Assembly: GCF_900119315.1 (NCBI RefSeq)
Contig: NZ_LT827010.1
Span: forward strand, 3,009,001 to 3,073,000
Direction: 5' to 3'
DNA length: 64,000 bases
From: Actinoplanes sp. SE50/110
GTDB lineage: Bacteria; Actinomycetota; Actinomycetes; Mycobacteriales; Micromonosporaceae
Below the pieces are notes generated by a model, which ran no database searches, was not told where the DNA came from, and saw only the letters and a list, made by a program, of their open reading frames with translations. This document shows positions 8,761 to 17,760 of this stretch, piece by piece. Numbering within the stretch: position 1 is the first letter of the stretch; every line of letters starts with the position of its first letter. The translations under genes were made by a program, and so were the position numbers.

Positions 8761-9648
8761 ATGACCGAGCCGCTGAACCGTTCCGCCGCCGAGCATCACC
8801 ACGTACCGTCGTCGTTCTACCCGCCCGTCACGCACATCCCGCCGGCGATGGTGCGGACCCCGGCCGACCCGCGTTGGAAGCGCCGGATCGCCGGCGGCGC
8901 CGCGGTCCTGGTCCTGGTCCTGGTCGGCGGTGGCAGCAGTGCCGGAGCGTTCCTGACCGAGCAGTACCTGAACGGGCGCCCGGCCACGGCGAGCAGCATC
9001 TCCGGGACGACCGTGGCCTCCACCACGATCACCGAGGGTGACGAGCTGGCGCCGATCGTCGCGAAGGTGCGGCCGAGCGTGGTGACCGTGCTGGTCGACG
9101 GGGCGCGCGAATCGTCGCTCGGCTCCGGTGTGGTGGTCAGCGCCGACGGGCTGATCCTCACCAACCATCACGTGATCTCTTCGAACGGCACGGTCAGCGT
9201 GCGCCTGTCCACCGGCACGACGGTGCCGGCCAAAGTGGTGGCCGCGGACCCGACGCACGACCTGGCGCTGGTGCAGGCGACCGGGGTGTCCGGGCTGACC
9301 CCGGTGACCTTCGCGACCGACGACAGCGTGGCGGTCGGTGACACGGTGCTGGCCTTCGGCGCCCCGCTCGGCCTTGAGGGGACGGTGACCTCGGGGATCG
9401 TGTCCGCCTTCGGCCGCAGCCTGGACACCGGTGCCGAGAAGCTCTCCGGCCTGCTGCAGACCGACGCGCCGATCAACGAGGGCAACTCCGGCGGTGCGCT
9501 GGTCGACACGGCCGGCCGGGTGATCGGGATCAACGTCGCCATCGCCACGTCGGGGGACAGCACCGGCAGCGTCGGGCTCGGCTTCGCGATCCCGGCCGAT
9601 ACGGTCACCGGGGTGGTCCGTCAGCTTCAGACCCGGGCCGCCGGCTGA
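8761..9648 (+). CDS. Membrane-anchored HtrA-like serine protease lacking PDZ
   Basis: This 295-residue protein has a cytoplasmic N-terminus, one membrane segment (about residues 43-63) and a trypsin-like domain outside the cell. The catalytic triad is visible: His in LILTNHHVIS, Asp in DPTHDLALV and Ser in NEGNSGGALVD. The chain ends about 30 residues after the protease core, so the PDZ domain normally found in HtrA/DegP proteins is missing. The ATG at 8761 is used; an in-frame GTG lies nine bases upstream. The last codons are duplicated in the downstream 39-bp repeat. Confidence 0.88.
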   Translation: MTEPLNRSAAEHHHVPSSFYPPVTHIPPAMVRTPADPRWKRRIAGGAAVLVLVLVGGGSSAGAFLTEQYLNGRPATASSISGTTVASTTITEGDELAPIVAKVRPSVVTVLVDGARESSLGSGVVVSADGLILTNHHVISSNGTVSVRLSTGTTVPAKVVAADPTHDLALVQATGVSGLTPVTFATDDSVAVGDTVLAFGAPLGLEGTVTSGIVSAFGRSLDTGAEKLSGLLQTDAPINEGNSGGALVDTAGRVIGINVAIATSGDSTGSVGLGFAIPADTVTGVVRQLQTRAAG

Positions 9649-9760
9649 ACCGCGGTGCGCCGGCTTCAGAACCAGACCGCCGGCTGAACCGCGGTGCGCC
9701 GGCTCCAGATCCAGGTCGTGTCCTGAACCCGCAGTGTGCCTGCTCCAGCCCACAGTTGAT
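9625..9760 (+). repeat. 39-bp repeat seeded from the protease stop codon
   Basis: Units begin at 9625, 9664 and 9703 (a further decayed copy near 9743). The first unit is the last eight codons of the protease plus stop; the second repeats CTTCAGA...GCCGGCTGA outside the gene. The rest of the 484-bp spacer to 10132 contains a second array (13-bp) and no recognisable gene. Confidence 0.8.
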
Positions 9761-9986
9761 CCCCGAGGCGATGGGAGCGGAAGCGGCGGACAAAAGGCGC
9801 GCCGCCGGAAACGCCGCGGGGAAGGCGCTGCCAGGTGAGGCGCGGCGGGGCGGCGGGAGGAAGGCGCGGCGGGGGAATGATGGTGCGGGGAAACGCCGCG
9901 GGACGGCGGTCTGGTCAGGGCGCGACAGAAGGAGCGTGCGGCGGGCGGTGAGCGGCGTGGGGAAACGCCGGGCGAGGCGGTCCGGG

Positions 9987-10090
9987 GCGGTGAGGCGGGG
10001 CGGTGAGGCGGGGCGGTGAGGCGGGGCGGTGAGGCGGGGCGGTGAGGCGGGGCGGTGAGGCGGGGGTGTGAGGCGGGGCGGTGAGGCGGT
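9987..10090. repeat. 13-bp tandem repeat, eight copies
   Basis: The unit GCGGTGAGGCGGG repeats at 9987, 10000, 10013, 10026, 10039, 10052, a variant at 10065, and 10078. It lies between the convergent protease and ABC-exporter genes. Strand asymmetry is strong (G-rich on plus), so the DNA or RNA could form G-quadruplex-like structures; this is inference. Confidence 0.85.
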
Positions 10091-10132
10091 GAGGGAACGC
10101 CCCGCACCCCGCACCGCCCCGGCGTCAGCCGA

Positions 10133-13100
10133 TCAGCCGGCCAGGTGACCCCACCGGTCCTCCAGCTCGGCCCACGTCCCCTGATCCTCGGCCTTCCCCC
10201 CGATCAGCACCACCACCCGATCCGCCTGCGCCAGCGCGGCCCGCTTGGACGTCGAGCCCACCACCGTCACCCCATGCGACCGCAGCGCCCGCCACAGTTC
10301 CAGCTCCGTCGTCACGTCCAGGGCCGACGACACGTCGTCGGCGATCAGCAGCTCGGTCCGCGGCGCCAGCGCGCGGGCCAGGGCGAGGCGCTGGAGCTGA
10401 CCGCCGGAGAGCCGGGTTCCCTTGTGGCCGATCAGCAGCTGCAGCCCACCGCCGGCCGCGGACAGGTCGTGCCGCAGCTGCGCCACGGTCACGGCGTCCT
10501 CGGCGTCCACCTCGTGGCCGAGGCGGATGTTGTCGGCCACGGTGCCGGAAAGCACCCGGGGGAGCTGCGCGACGTACCCCACCTGGTTGGGTCGCAGGAA
10601 GAGTTCCGGCTCGTTCACCGGTTCGCCGTTCCAGCACAGGTCGCCGGTGTGGTGCACGATCCCGGCGAGGGCCCGCAGCAGGGACGACTTGCCCGATCCG
10701 ACCGGGCCGACGACCAGCACCAGGTCGCCGCGGTCGACGGTCAGGTCGATGTCGCGTACGCCTTGGGCGCCGTTTTCGTGGACGGCGCTGAAGCCGCGCA
10801 GCTGCAGGGTGCGCAGCGGGTTGCGCGCCGCGGCCGCCGGTGCCGGCGCGGTGCCGGCGGAGATGTCGACGCCCGGGATCTCGGCGGTGTATTCGGCGGA
10901 GCCGGTCATCGCGACGGTCCGCGCCGTCCACACCCGGGCCGACGGGAAGTGTGACACCAGCGACGCCGTGGTCCACGCGAACCAGCGGGCCGAGCCGAGG
11001 GTGGCGACCGCGACCAGGGTGGCCGCGGCGCTGAGCCGGTCGGTGAGGTACAGCGACCAGACGCCGATCGGCAGCAGGCCGCTGGCGATCGACGGGGTGG
11101 ACCGCGCCCACACCTGGATCGCGATCTCCCGCCACTGCAGTTCGCTGCGCCGGGCGTCAAGTTTGGCCAGGTGGGCGAGCACCGGTTCGGTCGCGCCGGC
11201 CAGTTTCACCGTGCGTGCCGCGGACAGTGCGGACACCAGCGCGGTCGCGAACGCGGCGCGGGCCCCCACGGTGCGCCGGGCCGCCTGTTCCAGGCGCGGC
11301 CCGAACAGGGTGGCGGCCAGGCCGGACAGCAGCATGGTGCCGACGAAGAACAGGGCCGGCACCGGCGAGCGCGAGGTCAGGGTCATGGCGACCACGACGA
11401 CGAGCGCCACCCCGTTGTCGATCAGATTGTCGGCCAGCATCACCACCCGCTCGGTGTCGCCGCCCTGGGCGACCACCTCGGCCGGGGTGTGCTTGCTGAC
11501 CCGGCGCGGCCCGATCTGCCCGTGCACCAGGCGCAGGCTGATCCGCAGCATCTGCCGCACCCACCATTCCGGGAACCAGGCCCCGGTGAAGTAGAGGGTC
11601 GGGATCAGCGCGATCAGGCAGGCGGCGATCCCGACGGCGGGCAGCATCGGGTTGCCGACCCCGTCGACCACCCGGGACCACAGCACCGGCAGGACCGCGC
11701 CGTCGAGCCCGAAGACCACGAGGAAGACGAAGAGCGAGACCGCGCCCAGCCCGTACCGCGCGTCGTTGGTGGCGAGCCGGACGATCTCCCGCATCGTCCG
11801 GGTTCGCGGCGGGGTGGGCAGCGGAGGCGGCTCGACGGTCGGCAGCGGGTTGCTGAGCGCGTCCGGGCCGAGTTCGAGCCGGACAGCGGCGTCCCAGTCA
11901 TGGCGTTCCTCGACGAGCACGCCGCCGGACCGGTCTCGGGCCGGCGCCGGCACGGTCAGGTTGCTGCTGGCCATGAGCTCGGCGAAGCGACGCGATTCGC
12001 GCAACGGGCCGGCTTCGAGCACTTCGCCGTCGGCGAGCACCACCACCTCGTCGCAGCGTTGCACCGAGGAGAGCCGGTGCGCGACGATCACCCCGATCCG
12101 GCCGCGCAGCAGCCGGTCGGTGGCCTGCTGCACCCACGACTCGGTGACCGGGTCCATCCGGGCGGTGGCCTCGTCGAGGATCACCACCTGCGGGTCGCGG
12201 ACCAGGATCCGGGCGAACGCCACCAGTTGCTCCTGCCCGGCGGACAGCTTGTAGCCGCCCTCGCCGAGCCGGGTGCCGATGCCGTCCGGCAGCCCGGCGA
12301 CCCAGCTGCTCAAACCGAGTTCGTCGAGGGCCGCGCCGGCCCGGGGCAGTAGGTCCTCGTCGAAGAGCGCGATGTTCTCGGCCAGGGTGCCGGCCAGGAT
12401 CTCGGTGCGTTGCGGGACGATCGCGGTCCACCGGCGCAGGCCTTCGACGTCGAGGTCGTTCAGGTCGACGCCGCCGAGGAAGACCGTGCCGGGCGGCACG
12501 TCGACGGCCCGGGTCAGCACCTTGGCCAGGGTGGACTTGCCGGATCCGGTGCGGCCGATCAACGTGTACGACCGGCCGCGGGCGAAGGTGAGGGTGACGC
12601 CGCGCAGCGCCGGCGGGCGGCCGCTGTCCGCCTCGCCGTAGCGGAAGGTCAGGTCACGCACGATCAGGTCGCCGTCGGCGGGCGCCCGGCCACCGGACGG
12701 CTCCTGCGGCACGGCGCGCAGCATCTGCACCCGGCCCCAGGCGCCGAGCGCGTTCTGCAGCTCGGGCACCATCCGGGTGATCTGTTCCAGGGTGCCGCCG
12801 AAGCCCAGGGCGAGCAGCCACACGCCGGTCAGCCGGGCGCCGTCGATGTGCCCGGTGGCCAGCGCCCAGGCGCCGACCACGACGAGCGAGGCGATCAGCG
12901 TGCGGGTGATGGTGCCGGCGCCCATGGTGACCCGGGACGAGGTGCGCCAGACGCGGCGGCCACGGGAGAGCACCTCGCGGGCCCGGTCGGCGTACAGGCG
13001 CAGCACGTACGGCGCGGCGAGGCTGGTGCGCACGTCGTCCTGCCCGTGGATCGCCTCCTCCATCACCGCGGCCAGGTCGGACCAGGCCTCCTCCTCGGCG

Positions 13101-13621
13101 ATCCGGATGGCGGAGATGCGCTGGATCGGCTTGTTCATGGTGATGAAGATCAGGACGGCGACCGCGATCATGGCGAGGCCGGCCGGCCACCAGACGAAGA
13201 ACGCGGTGACGATCGACAGGGTCGCCACGGCCAGGCTCTGCGCGATCCGCACGCCGCTGCCGCGCAGCTCGGAGGCGACCTGGTAGACGTCCGAGTCGAT
13301 CCGGTCGAGCAGCTCGCCGACCGGCGTGTTCTCCAGGGTGGGGATGTCCTGGCCGAAGGCGACCCGGTTGAGCCCGCGGCGGACCTCGGCGGCCCAGTCG
13401 GCGGTCAGCCGGGCGGCGATCAGGCCGACCACGACGTCGCTGAGCACGATCGCGCCGAGTGCCCCGGCCAGCACGGTGAACAGCAGGACGGAGCGGTCGA
13501 CCAGGACCGATCCGGCGAGCGCCAGCGCGACGGACGAGCCGGCGGCGCCGAGCACGATCAGGAACACGGCGAGCGCCGTGCGACTTCGGGAGGTAACCCA
13601 CAGGTCGCGGAGCAGGCGCAT
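10133..13621 (-). CDS. Fused tandem ABC exporter (TMD-NBD-TMD-NBD)
   Basis: The 1162-residue protein is a complete exporter in one chain: membrane domain 1 (about 1-300), NBD1 (about 320-545), membrane domain 2 (about 610-890), NBD2 (about 930-1155). NBD1 is canonical: Walker A GRTGSGKST, signature LSAGQ, Walker B VVILDEAT and switch histidine in VAHRLSS. NBD2 has Walker A GPVGSGKSS and LSGGQ, but the catalytic glutamate after Walker B is aspartate (LLIADDVSSALD) and the switch histidine is absent (VVGSTSKRA). It is therefore an asymmetric exporter with one degenerate ATP site. AGAGGA precedes the ATG. Substrate unknown. Confidence 0.93.
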   Translation of the reverse strand: MRLLRDLWVTSRSRTALAVFLIVLGAAGSSVALALAGSVLVDRSVLLFTVLAGALGAIVLSDVVVGLIAARLTADWAAEVRRGLNRVAFGQDIPTLENTPVGELLDRIDSDVYQVASELRGSGVRIAQSLAVATLSIVTAFFVWWPAGLAMIAVAVLIFITMNKPIQRISAIRIAEEEAWSDLAAVMEEAIHGQDDVRTSLAAPYVLRLYADRAREVLSRGRRVWRTSSRVTMGAGTITRTLIASLVVVGAWALATGHIDGARLTGVWLLALGFGGTLEQITRMVPELQNALGAWGRVQMLRAVPQEPSGGRAPADGDLIVRDLTFRYGEADSGRPPALRGVTLTFARGRSYTLIGRTGSGKSTLAKVLTRAVDVPPGTVFLGGVDLNDLDVEGLRRWTAIVPQRTEILAGTLAENIALFDEDLLPRAGAALDELGLSSWVAGLPDGIGTRLGEGGYKLSAGQEQLVAFARILVRDPQVVILDEATARMDPVTESWVQQATDRLLRGRIGVIVAHRLSSVQRCDEVVVLADGEVLEAGPLRESRRFAELMASSNLTVPAPARDRSGGVLVEERHDWDAAVRLELGPDALSNPLPTVEPPPLPTPPRTRTMREIVRLATNDARYGLGAVSLFVFLVVFGLDGAVLPVLWSRVVDGVGNPMLPAVGIAACLIALIPTLYFTGAWFPEWWVRQMLRISLRLVHGQIGPRRVSKHTPAEVVAQGGDTERVVMLADNLIDNGVALVVVVAMTLTSRSPVPALFFVGTMLLSGLAATLFGPRLEQAARRTVGARAAFATALVSALSAARTVKLAGATEPVLAHLAKLDARRSELQWREIAIQVWARSTPSIASGLLPIGVWSLYLTDRLSAAATLVAVATLGSARWFAWTTASLVSHFPSARVWTARTVAMTGSAEYTAEIPGVDISAGTAPAPAAAARNPLRTLQLRGFSAVHENGAQGVRDIDLTVDRGDLVLVVGPVGSGKSSLLRALAGIVHHTGDLCWNGEPVNEPELFLRPNQVGYVAQLPRVLSGTVADNIRLGHEVDAEDAVTVAQLRHDLSAAGGGLQLLIGHKGTRLSGGQLQRLALARALAPRTELLIADDVSSALDVTTELELWRALRSHGVTVVGSTSKRAALAQADRVVVLIGGKAEDQGTWAELEDRWGHLAG

Positions 13622-13734
13622 GAGAAAGTCCTCTGGAGCGATGGGGTGGCAGGCGGTATCCCATCCTCCGTTGGCCCGGTGGAACGACTCAACCGGTTTA
13701 TTCGGCAGTGATCATGATCTCCGCCGCTGCCGGG

Positions 13735-14916
13735 TCACTCCGCCGAGCGCAGGGTGAGCACCGTGATCTCGCTGGGCGCGAAGATCCGGAACGGCGGGCC
13801 CCAGAAACCGGTGCCCCGGCTGGTGTAGAGCTGGGTGCGGTCGCCGTGCCGGGACAGTCCCTGCAGGACCGGCTGGTCGATGCGGACCAGGTAGTGGAAC
13901 GGCCACATCTGCCCGCCGTGGGTGTGCCCGGACAGCTGCAGGTCGATGCCGTGCGCCACAGCGCCGTCGATCTGCTGCGGCTGGTGGGCCAGCAGCAGGA
14001 CGGGCAGGGTCGGGTCGGCGCCGGCCAGGGCGGCCTCGTGGTCGGCGTGGTGCCCGGGGACGCCGGAGCCGGCCGCGGTGCGGTCGTCGACGCCCGCCAC
14101 GACCAGCGAGTCGCCGCCGCGGGTGACGACCAGGTGGCGGTTGTGCAGGGCGTCCCAGCCCAGCGACGACATGTACTCGACCCAGCCGGCGGCGCCGGAC
14201 ATGTACTCGTGGTTGCCGGTGACGTAGACCCGGGCCATCGATGCCCGGACGTCGCCGAGCGGGGCGGCCTGGGCGAGCCGCTGCGGGACCTCGCCGTCGG
14301 CGATGTCGCCGGTGTGCGCCACGATGTCCGGTCGCAGCGAGTTGACCACGTCGATCACCCCGCGCGACCAGCGGGACCGGTCGATCGGGCCGTAGTGGGT
14401 GTCGGTGATCAGCACCACCCGCAGCCCGTCCAGCCCGCGGCCGAGCCGGGAGATGGTGACGTCGACCGCGCGGACCCGGGAGACCCGCATCGCCTCGCGG
14501 TGGCCCCAGAGCAGCAGGACCGCGGAGATCGCCAGGACCAGCCCGGTGACCAGCCGGGAACGGATCGGGTCGGCGACCCCGGCGAGGGCCAGCACCAGGC
14601 CGAGCAGCTGGCCGAGCACCGACCAGGTGAACAGCACCCAGACCACGCCCAGGGTGGTGTCGGCGATCCGCGAGCTGCGGTCGTCACGGCGGCCGTGACC
14701 GCGGAACATCAGGACCGGGAAAGCCGCCGCCACCAGCACGAACACCACCGTGCCGGCGATCCGGACCGGGGCCGGCCAAGCGTTGCCCGACCAGAGCAGC
14801 GTGGCCCACGGCACGCCGAAGAGCAGCGCGAGCACCGCGACCAGAATGACACCGAACCGGGCGCCCGCCCGCCGGCGTCGCGGCCGCGCCGCGACCGCCG
14901 CCTCTTCCACTGACAT
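13735..14916 (-). CDS. Membrane metallophosphoesterase
   Basis: This 393-residue protein has four hydrophobic segments in the first 150 residues and a calcineurin-like phosphoesterase domain after that. Metal-binding motifs are in order: LITDTHYG, AHTGDIADG, VTGNHEYM, LLAHQP and LSGHTHGGQ. The architecture matches YkuE-type membrane phosphoesterases, some of which act on lipids or nucleotides at the membrane; the substrate here is unknown. I use the second methionine (MSVEE); another lies four codons upstream. Confidence 0.9.
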   Translation of the reverse strand: MSVEEAAVAARPRRRRAGARFGVILVAVLALLFGVPWATLLWSGNAWPAPVRIAGTVVFVLVAAAFPVLMFRGHGRRDDRSSRIADTTLGVVWVLFTWSVLGQLLGLVLALAGVADPIRSRLVTGLVLAISAVLLLWGHREAMRVSRVRAVDVTISRLGRGLDGLRVVLITDTHYGPIDRSRWSRGVIDVVNSLRPDIVAHTGDIADGEVPQRLAQAAPLGDVRASMARVYVTGNHEYMSGAAGWVEYMSSLGWDALHNRHLVVTRGGDSLVVAGVDDRTAAGSGVPGHHADHEAALAGADPTLPVLLLAHQPQQIDGAVAHGIDLQLSGHTHGGQMWPFHYLVRIDQPVLQGLSRHGDRTQLYTSRGTGFWGPPFRIFAPSEITVLTLRSAE

Positions 14917-14937
14917 GCAGACAAGCATGCCACCGGC

Positions 14938-15591
14938 CTACGACACTCTCCCCAGCGTTCTCAGCAGCGCGGACGGCACCACGAGATCGGCCCGGTCCCG
15001 GGTGGTGGCGATCAGCTCGGCGTTGCGCTCGTCGGTCCCGGTCGCCCAGGTCAGCGCGTCCTCCGGCGACTTGCCGAACCGAACGTGCCGGGCCACCAGG
15101 CGACGCAGCCGTTCGGCCGGCTCCAGATCGGCATACCAGACTTCGCTGAACACTCCGGACAGTCCCGCCCACCGGCCGTCCTCGAGCAGCAGGTAGTTTC
15201 CCTCGGTGATGACCAGCCGGGCGGCGCGGGACACCCCGATCGTCCCCGCGATGGGCTGTTCCAGGACCCGTTCGAATCCCGGCGCGTACACCATCTCGTC
15301 CTGATCGGCGAGAATCCGCCGCAGCACCGACGCGTATCCCCAGCCGTCGAAGGTGTCCGGCGCGCCCTTGCGATCGCGCCTGCCCAGCCGCTCCAGCTCC
15401 ACGTCGGCCAGGTGGAACCCGTCCATCGGCACGTGCGCCACCTCGTCACCCGGGCCCAGCGCCGCCAGCAGCGACTCGGCCAGGGTGGTCTTCCCGGCGC
15501 CCGGCGGCCCGGTGATCCCCAGCACCGCGCGCCGCCCGCCGGCCACCAGCCCGCGGGCCCGATCCACCAACTCCGGAAACGTGCTCTCCAT
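14938..15591 (-). CDS. P-loop nucleoside/nucleotide kinase-like protein
   Basis: The 217-residue protein carries a P-loop (GITGPPGAGKTTLAESLL, residues about 25-42), the MDGFHL segment typical of the uridine kinase / pantothenate kinase superfamily, and a lid-like RLVARHVRFGKSPEDA. Related actinobacterial proteins are annotated as nucleoside/nucleotide kinase family; the true substrate is not known. I start at ATG 15591 rather than the in-frame TTG ten codons upstream because a -10 box (TAGCGT) sits seven bases before that ATG. Confidence 0.85.
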   Translation of the reverse strand: MESTFPELVDRARGLVAGGRRAVLGITGPPGAGKTTLAESLLAALGPGDEVAHVPMDGFHLADVELERLGRRDRKGAPDTFDGWGYASVLRRILADQDEMVYAPGFERVLEQPIAGTIGVSRAARLVITEGNYLLLEDGRWAGLSGVFSEVWYADLEPAERLRRLVARHVRFGKSPEDALTWATGTDERNAELIATTRDRADLVVPSALLRTLGRVS

Positions 15592-15598
15592 GACGGCG

Positions 15599-15604
15599 AC
15601 GCTA
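15599..15604 (-). promoter_or_regulatory. -10 box of a probable leaderless transcript
   Basis: On the minus strand TAGCGT ends seven bases before the ATG of the P-loop kinase gene. No ribosome-binding site lies between, which fits a leaderless or near-leaderless mRNA. Confidence 0.45.
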
Positions 15605-15646
15605 GCCGCCGCACGGGTCAACCGACGATGTCGGCGTACGCCGTGC

Positions 15647-16300
15647 TCAGCCCAGCCCGAGTCGCAGCCCCGCCACGCCGGCCGGCGACAGTGGCCGGGC
15701 GGTGGCCCGCGCCAGGTCGTCCCGCACCCCGGCGGGCAGTTCGTCGCCGAGCGCGCAGAGCACCGGGTAGAGATCGAGCACCTGCCGGTGGCTGAGCGCC
15801 CCGGCCCCGATCAGCAGCCCGTTCAGCGCGATCGGCGTCTGGCCCAGTTCGCCGCAGAGCTCGGCCCGCCAGGCCGGGTCGTGCACGTGGTCGGCGAATT
15901 CGCGGGCGATCCGGTTCCCGGCCGGGGAGCGCAGCCCGCCGAGGGTGTTCTGCCGCAGCCGGCTGATCGGCGGCGCTAGCCGGCAGGCGATGCCGAGCCG
16001 GCGGGCCAGCTGCGGAACGGTGAGCACGTCCATCCCGGCCGCGCAGCCCTCGCAGAGCCGCTGGTAGGTCTTGGCGTGGATGACCGACGCGGGCCGCTGG
16101 CACGCGCCGTCGAGGCCGCAGGACGGGTCGAGGATCACCTCGGTGAGGGTGCCCTCGTGGTCGAAGCGGCCGACCGCGAAGTAGGTGGCCGGGGCGGTGC
16201 GGTAGCGGGCCAGGGCGGCGCGGGCGCTGACGTAGCCGTCCGGGTCGACGCCGATCTGTGGCACACCGGCCTCGGTGTGCAGCTGGATGAGCCGGAACAT
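15647..16300 (-). CDS. Unrecognised cysteine-containing protein
   Basis: I do not recognise a family. The 217-residue protein starts MFRLIQLHTEAGVPQIGVD after a good GGGAG site; an upstream extension is unlikely. A cysteine-bearing middle part (SCGLDGACQRPASVIHAKT and RLCEGCAAGMD) could bind a metal. The C-terminal half is helical (PISRLRQNTLGGLRSPAGNR and beyond) and has no catalytic motif I can name. It has no signal peptide or membrane segment, so it is likely cytoplasmic. It may be transcribed with the kinase gene 55 bp downstream. Confidence 0.6.
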   Translation of the reverse strand: MFRLIQLHTEAGVPQIGVDPDGYVSARAALARYRTAPATYFAVGRFDHEGTLTEVILDPSCGLDGACQRPASVIHAKTYQRLCEGCAAGMDVLTVPQLARRLGIACRLAPPISRLRQNTLGGLRSPAGNRIAREFADHVHDPAWRAELCGELGQTPIALNGLLIGAGALSHRQVLDLYPVLCALGDELPAGVRDDLARATARPLSPAGVAGLRLGLG

Positions 16301-16473
16301 GGTGCACGCTCCCGGGGGGTGATGCGAACGGCGAAGCGTTGTCGCGTTGTCGTCTCGCTCCCGGGTACGCGCACCGGCGGGGAAAAGTTCAGTCACTACA
16401 CACAGTTAGTGATCCGTGACGAGATACGCGCTGGCAGGCGTCCTGGGAGCAAGCGAAGGTTACTCCCAGTCAC

Positions 16474-16677
16474 GTGAAATGGCTAGGCCTCGCGGGTTCT
16501 GGCATGCTGGTCGGCGTGCGTACCGGTCAGGGGGTGGCCTGTGTCTGCGGGCACCCGTTCGAGGCTCATCAGCACTACCGCGCCGGCACCGAGTGCGTGA
16601 TCTGCGCGCCGCGCGAGTGTGCCCGCTTCCGCCGCACCCGCTGGTGGCGCCGCTGGACCGCGGGCCGTGCCGTTTAG
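16474..16677 (+). CDS. Small cysteine-rich (zinc ribbon-like) protein
   Basis: Up to 67 residues from GTG 16474, or 57 from ATG 16504. The core CVCGHPFEAHQHYRAGTE followed by CVICAPRECARFRR has paired cysteines and histidines spaced like a small zinc ribbon, and the tail is rich in Trp and Arg. I believe this is a real small gene because the Cys/His pattern is far from random, but the exact start is open and no function can be given. Confidence 0.55.
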   Translation: MKWLGLAGSGMLVGVRTGQGVACVCGHPFEAHQHYRAGTECVICAPRECARFRRTRWWRRWTAGRAV

Positions 16678-16725
16678 GGGTCGACGGGGGATGCGAAAGT
16701 CTATAAGTTCTGTAGGCTTACCACA

Positions 16726-16750
16726 CTTTGAAGTGACCCCTTTGAAGTGA
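16726..16750 (+). repeat. Direct repeat before the sulfotransferase gene
   Basis: CTTTGAAGTGA occurs twice, at 16726-16736 and 16740-16750, 14 bp apart. The second copy merges into the GTGAGG ribosome-binding region of the gene starting at 16759. It could be a regulator half-site pair or a local duplication. Confidence 0.5.
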
Positions 16751-16758
16751 GGACACCG

Positions 16759-17712
16759 ATGGCACTTCCCGACTTCCTGATCGCCGGTGTGCCCAAGGCC
16801 GGCACCACGGCCCTGCACGCGGCACTGGTGCACCACCCCGACCTGTTCCTGTCGCCGGTCAAGGAGCCCAAGTTCTTCCTCTCCGACGGGCCGCCGCCGC
16901 GGCACGGCGGTCCGGGTGACGTGCAGACCTACCAGGAGCACGTCTGGCGGCGCGAGGACTACGAGGCGCTGTTCGCGCCCGCGCCGGCCGGCGCCAGACT
17001 GGGCGAGGCCACGCCGTTCTACCTGCACGACCTCGGCGCGCACGACCGCATCAAGGCGGTGCGGCCGGACGTACGGCTGATTCTGCTTCTGCGTGATCCC
17101 GTCGATCGGGCGCACTCGAACTGGACCCACCTGTGGAACGCCGGCCTGGAGCCCGAGGCCGACTTCCTGGCCGCGTGCCGGGCCGAGCCCGCCCGGATCG
17201 AGGCCGGCTGGGCGCAGTTCTGGCACTACCTGGGCCTGGGGTTGTACGGCCGGCAGCTGGAGCACCTCTACCAGCGCTTCCCGCGCGAGCAGGTGCTGCT
17301 GCTGCGCTACAAGGAGCTCAAGGACGCGCCGGCGGCCACCCTGGACCGGGTCTGCGCGTTCCTCGGCGTGCGCACCGGGCTGCTCACCGCGATCCCGAAG
17401 GAGAACGTCAACCGGCACGTCGTGGAGGACAACGGACTGAACCGGGTGCTGCGCGGGCTGCTGCGCGCCGGCGGCGGTTTCGGTCAGCACTTCCCGGTGC
17501 CGCTGCGGCTGGCCGCCCGCGGCCCGCTGCTCACCCTGCTGCACCGCAAGAAGGGTGCGCGCCCGGTGACCACCCCGGCCGAGCGGGCGGAGCTGCTGCC
17601 CTACTTCGCCGAGGACATCGCGCTGCTGCAGGACATCACCGGCGAGCGGTACGACGACTGGCTCAGTGTGGACCGACACGCCCGCGCGCCGGAAACCCCA
17701 CCCGTTCAATAG
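16759..17712 (+). CDS. PAPS-dependent sulfotransferase
   Basis: This 317-residue protein belongs to the sulfotransferase family, moving a sulfate group from PAPS to a hydroxyl or amine. The 5'-phosphosulfate loop is at the N-terminus (IAGVPKAGTTALHAAL) and the 3'-phosphate site at LLLRDPVDRAHSNWTH. The length and the KEPKFFL segment match the heparan-sulfate-type group. The ATG 16759 has GAGG upstream. It is 48 bp ahead of a beta-propeller protein on the same strand, so the two may be co-transcribed and act on an extracellular glycan; that pairing is inference. Confidence 0.9.
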   Translation: MALPDFLIAGVPKAGTTALHAALVHHPDLFLSPVKEPKFFLSDGPPPRHGGPGDVQTYQEHVWRREDYEALFAPAPAGARLGEATPFYLHDLGAHDRIKAVRPDVRLILLLRDPVDRAHSNWTHLWNAGLEPEADFLAACRAEPARIEAGWAQFWHYLGLGLYGRQLEHLYQRFPREQVLLLRYKELKDAPAATLDRVCAFLGVRTGLLTAIPKENVNRHVVEDNGLNRVLRGLLRAGGGFGQHFPVPLRLAARGPLLTLLHRKKGARPVTTPAERAELLPYFAEDIALLQDITGERYDDWLSVDRHARAPETPPVQ

Positions 17713-17760
17713 GTTATGCGAAGATTGCCCGGTACGCCCTATCTCTCCAGGAGCGCGAAC

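Noticed and set aside
15265..15285. GTTCGAATCCCGG resembling a tRNA T-arm
   Set aside because: It lies within the P-loop kinase coding sequence and no cloverleaf or acceptor stem can be formed around it.
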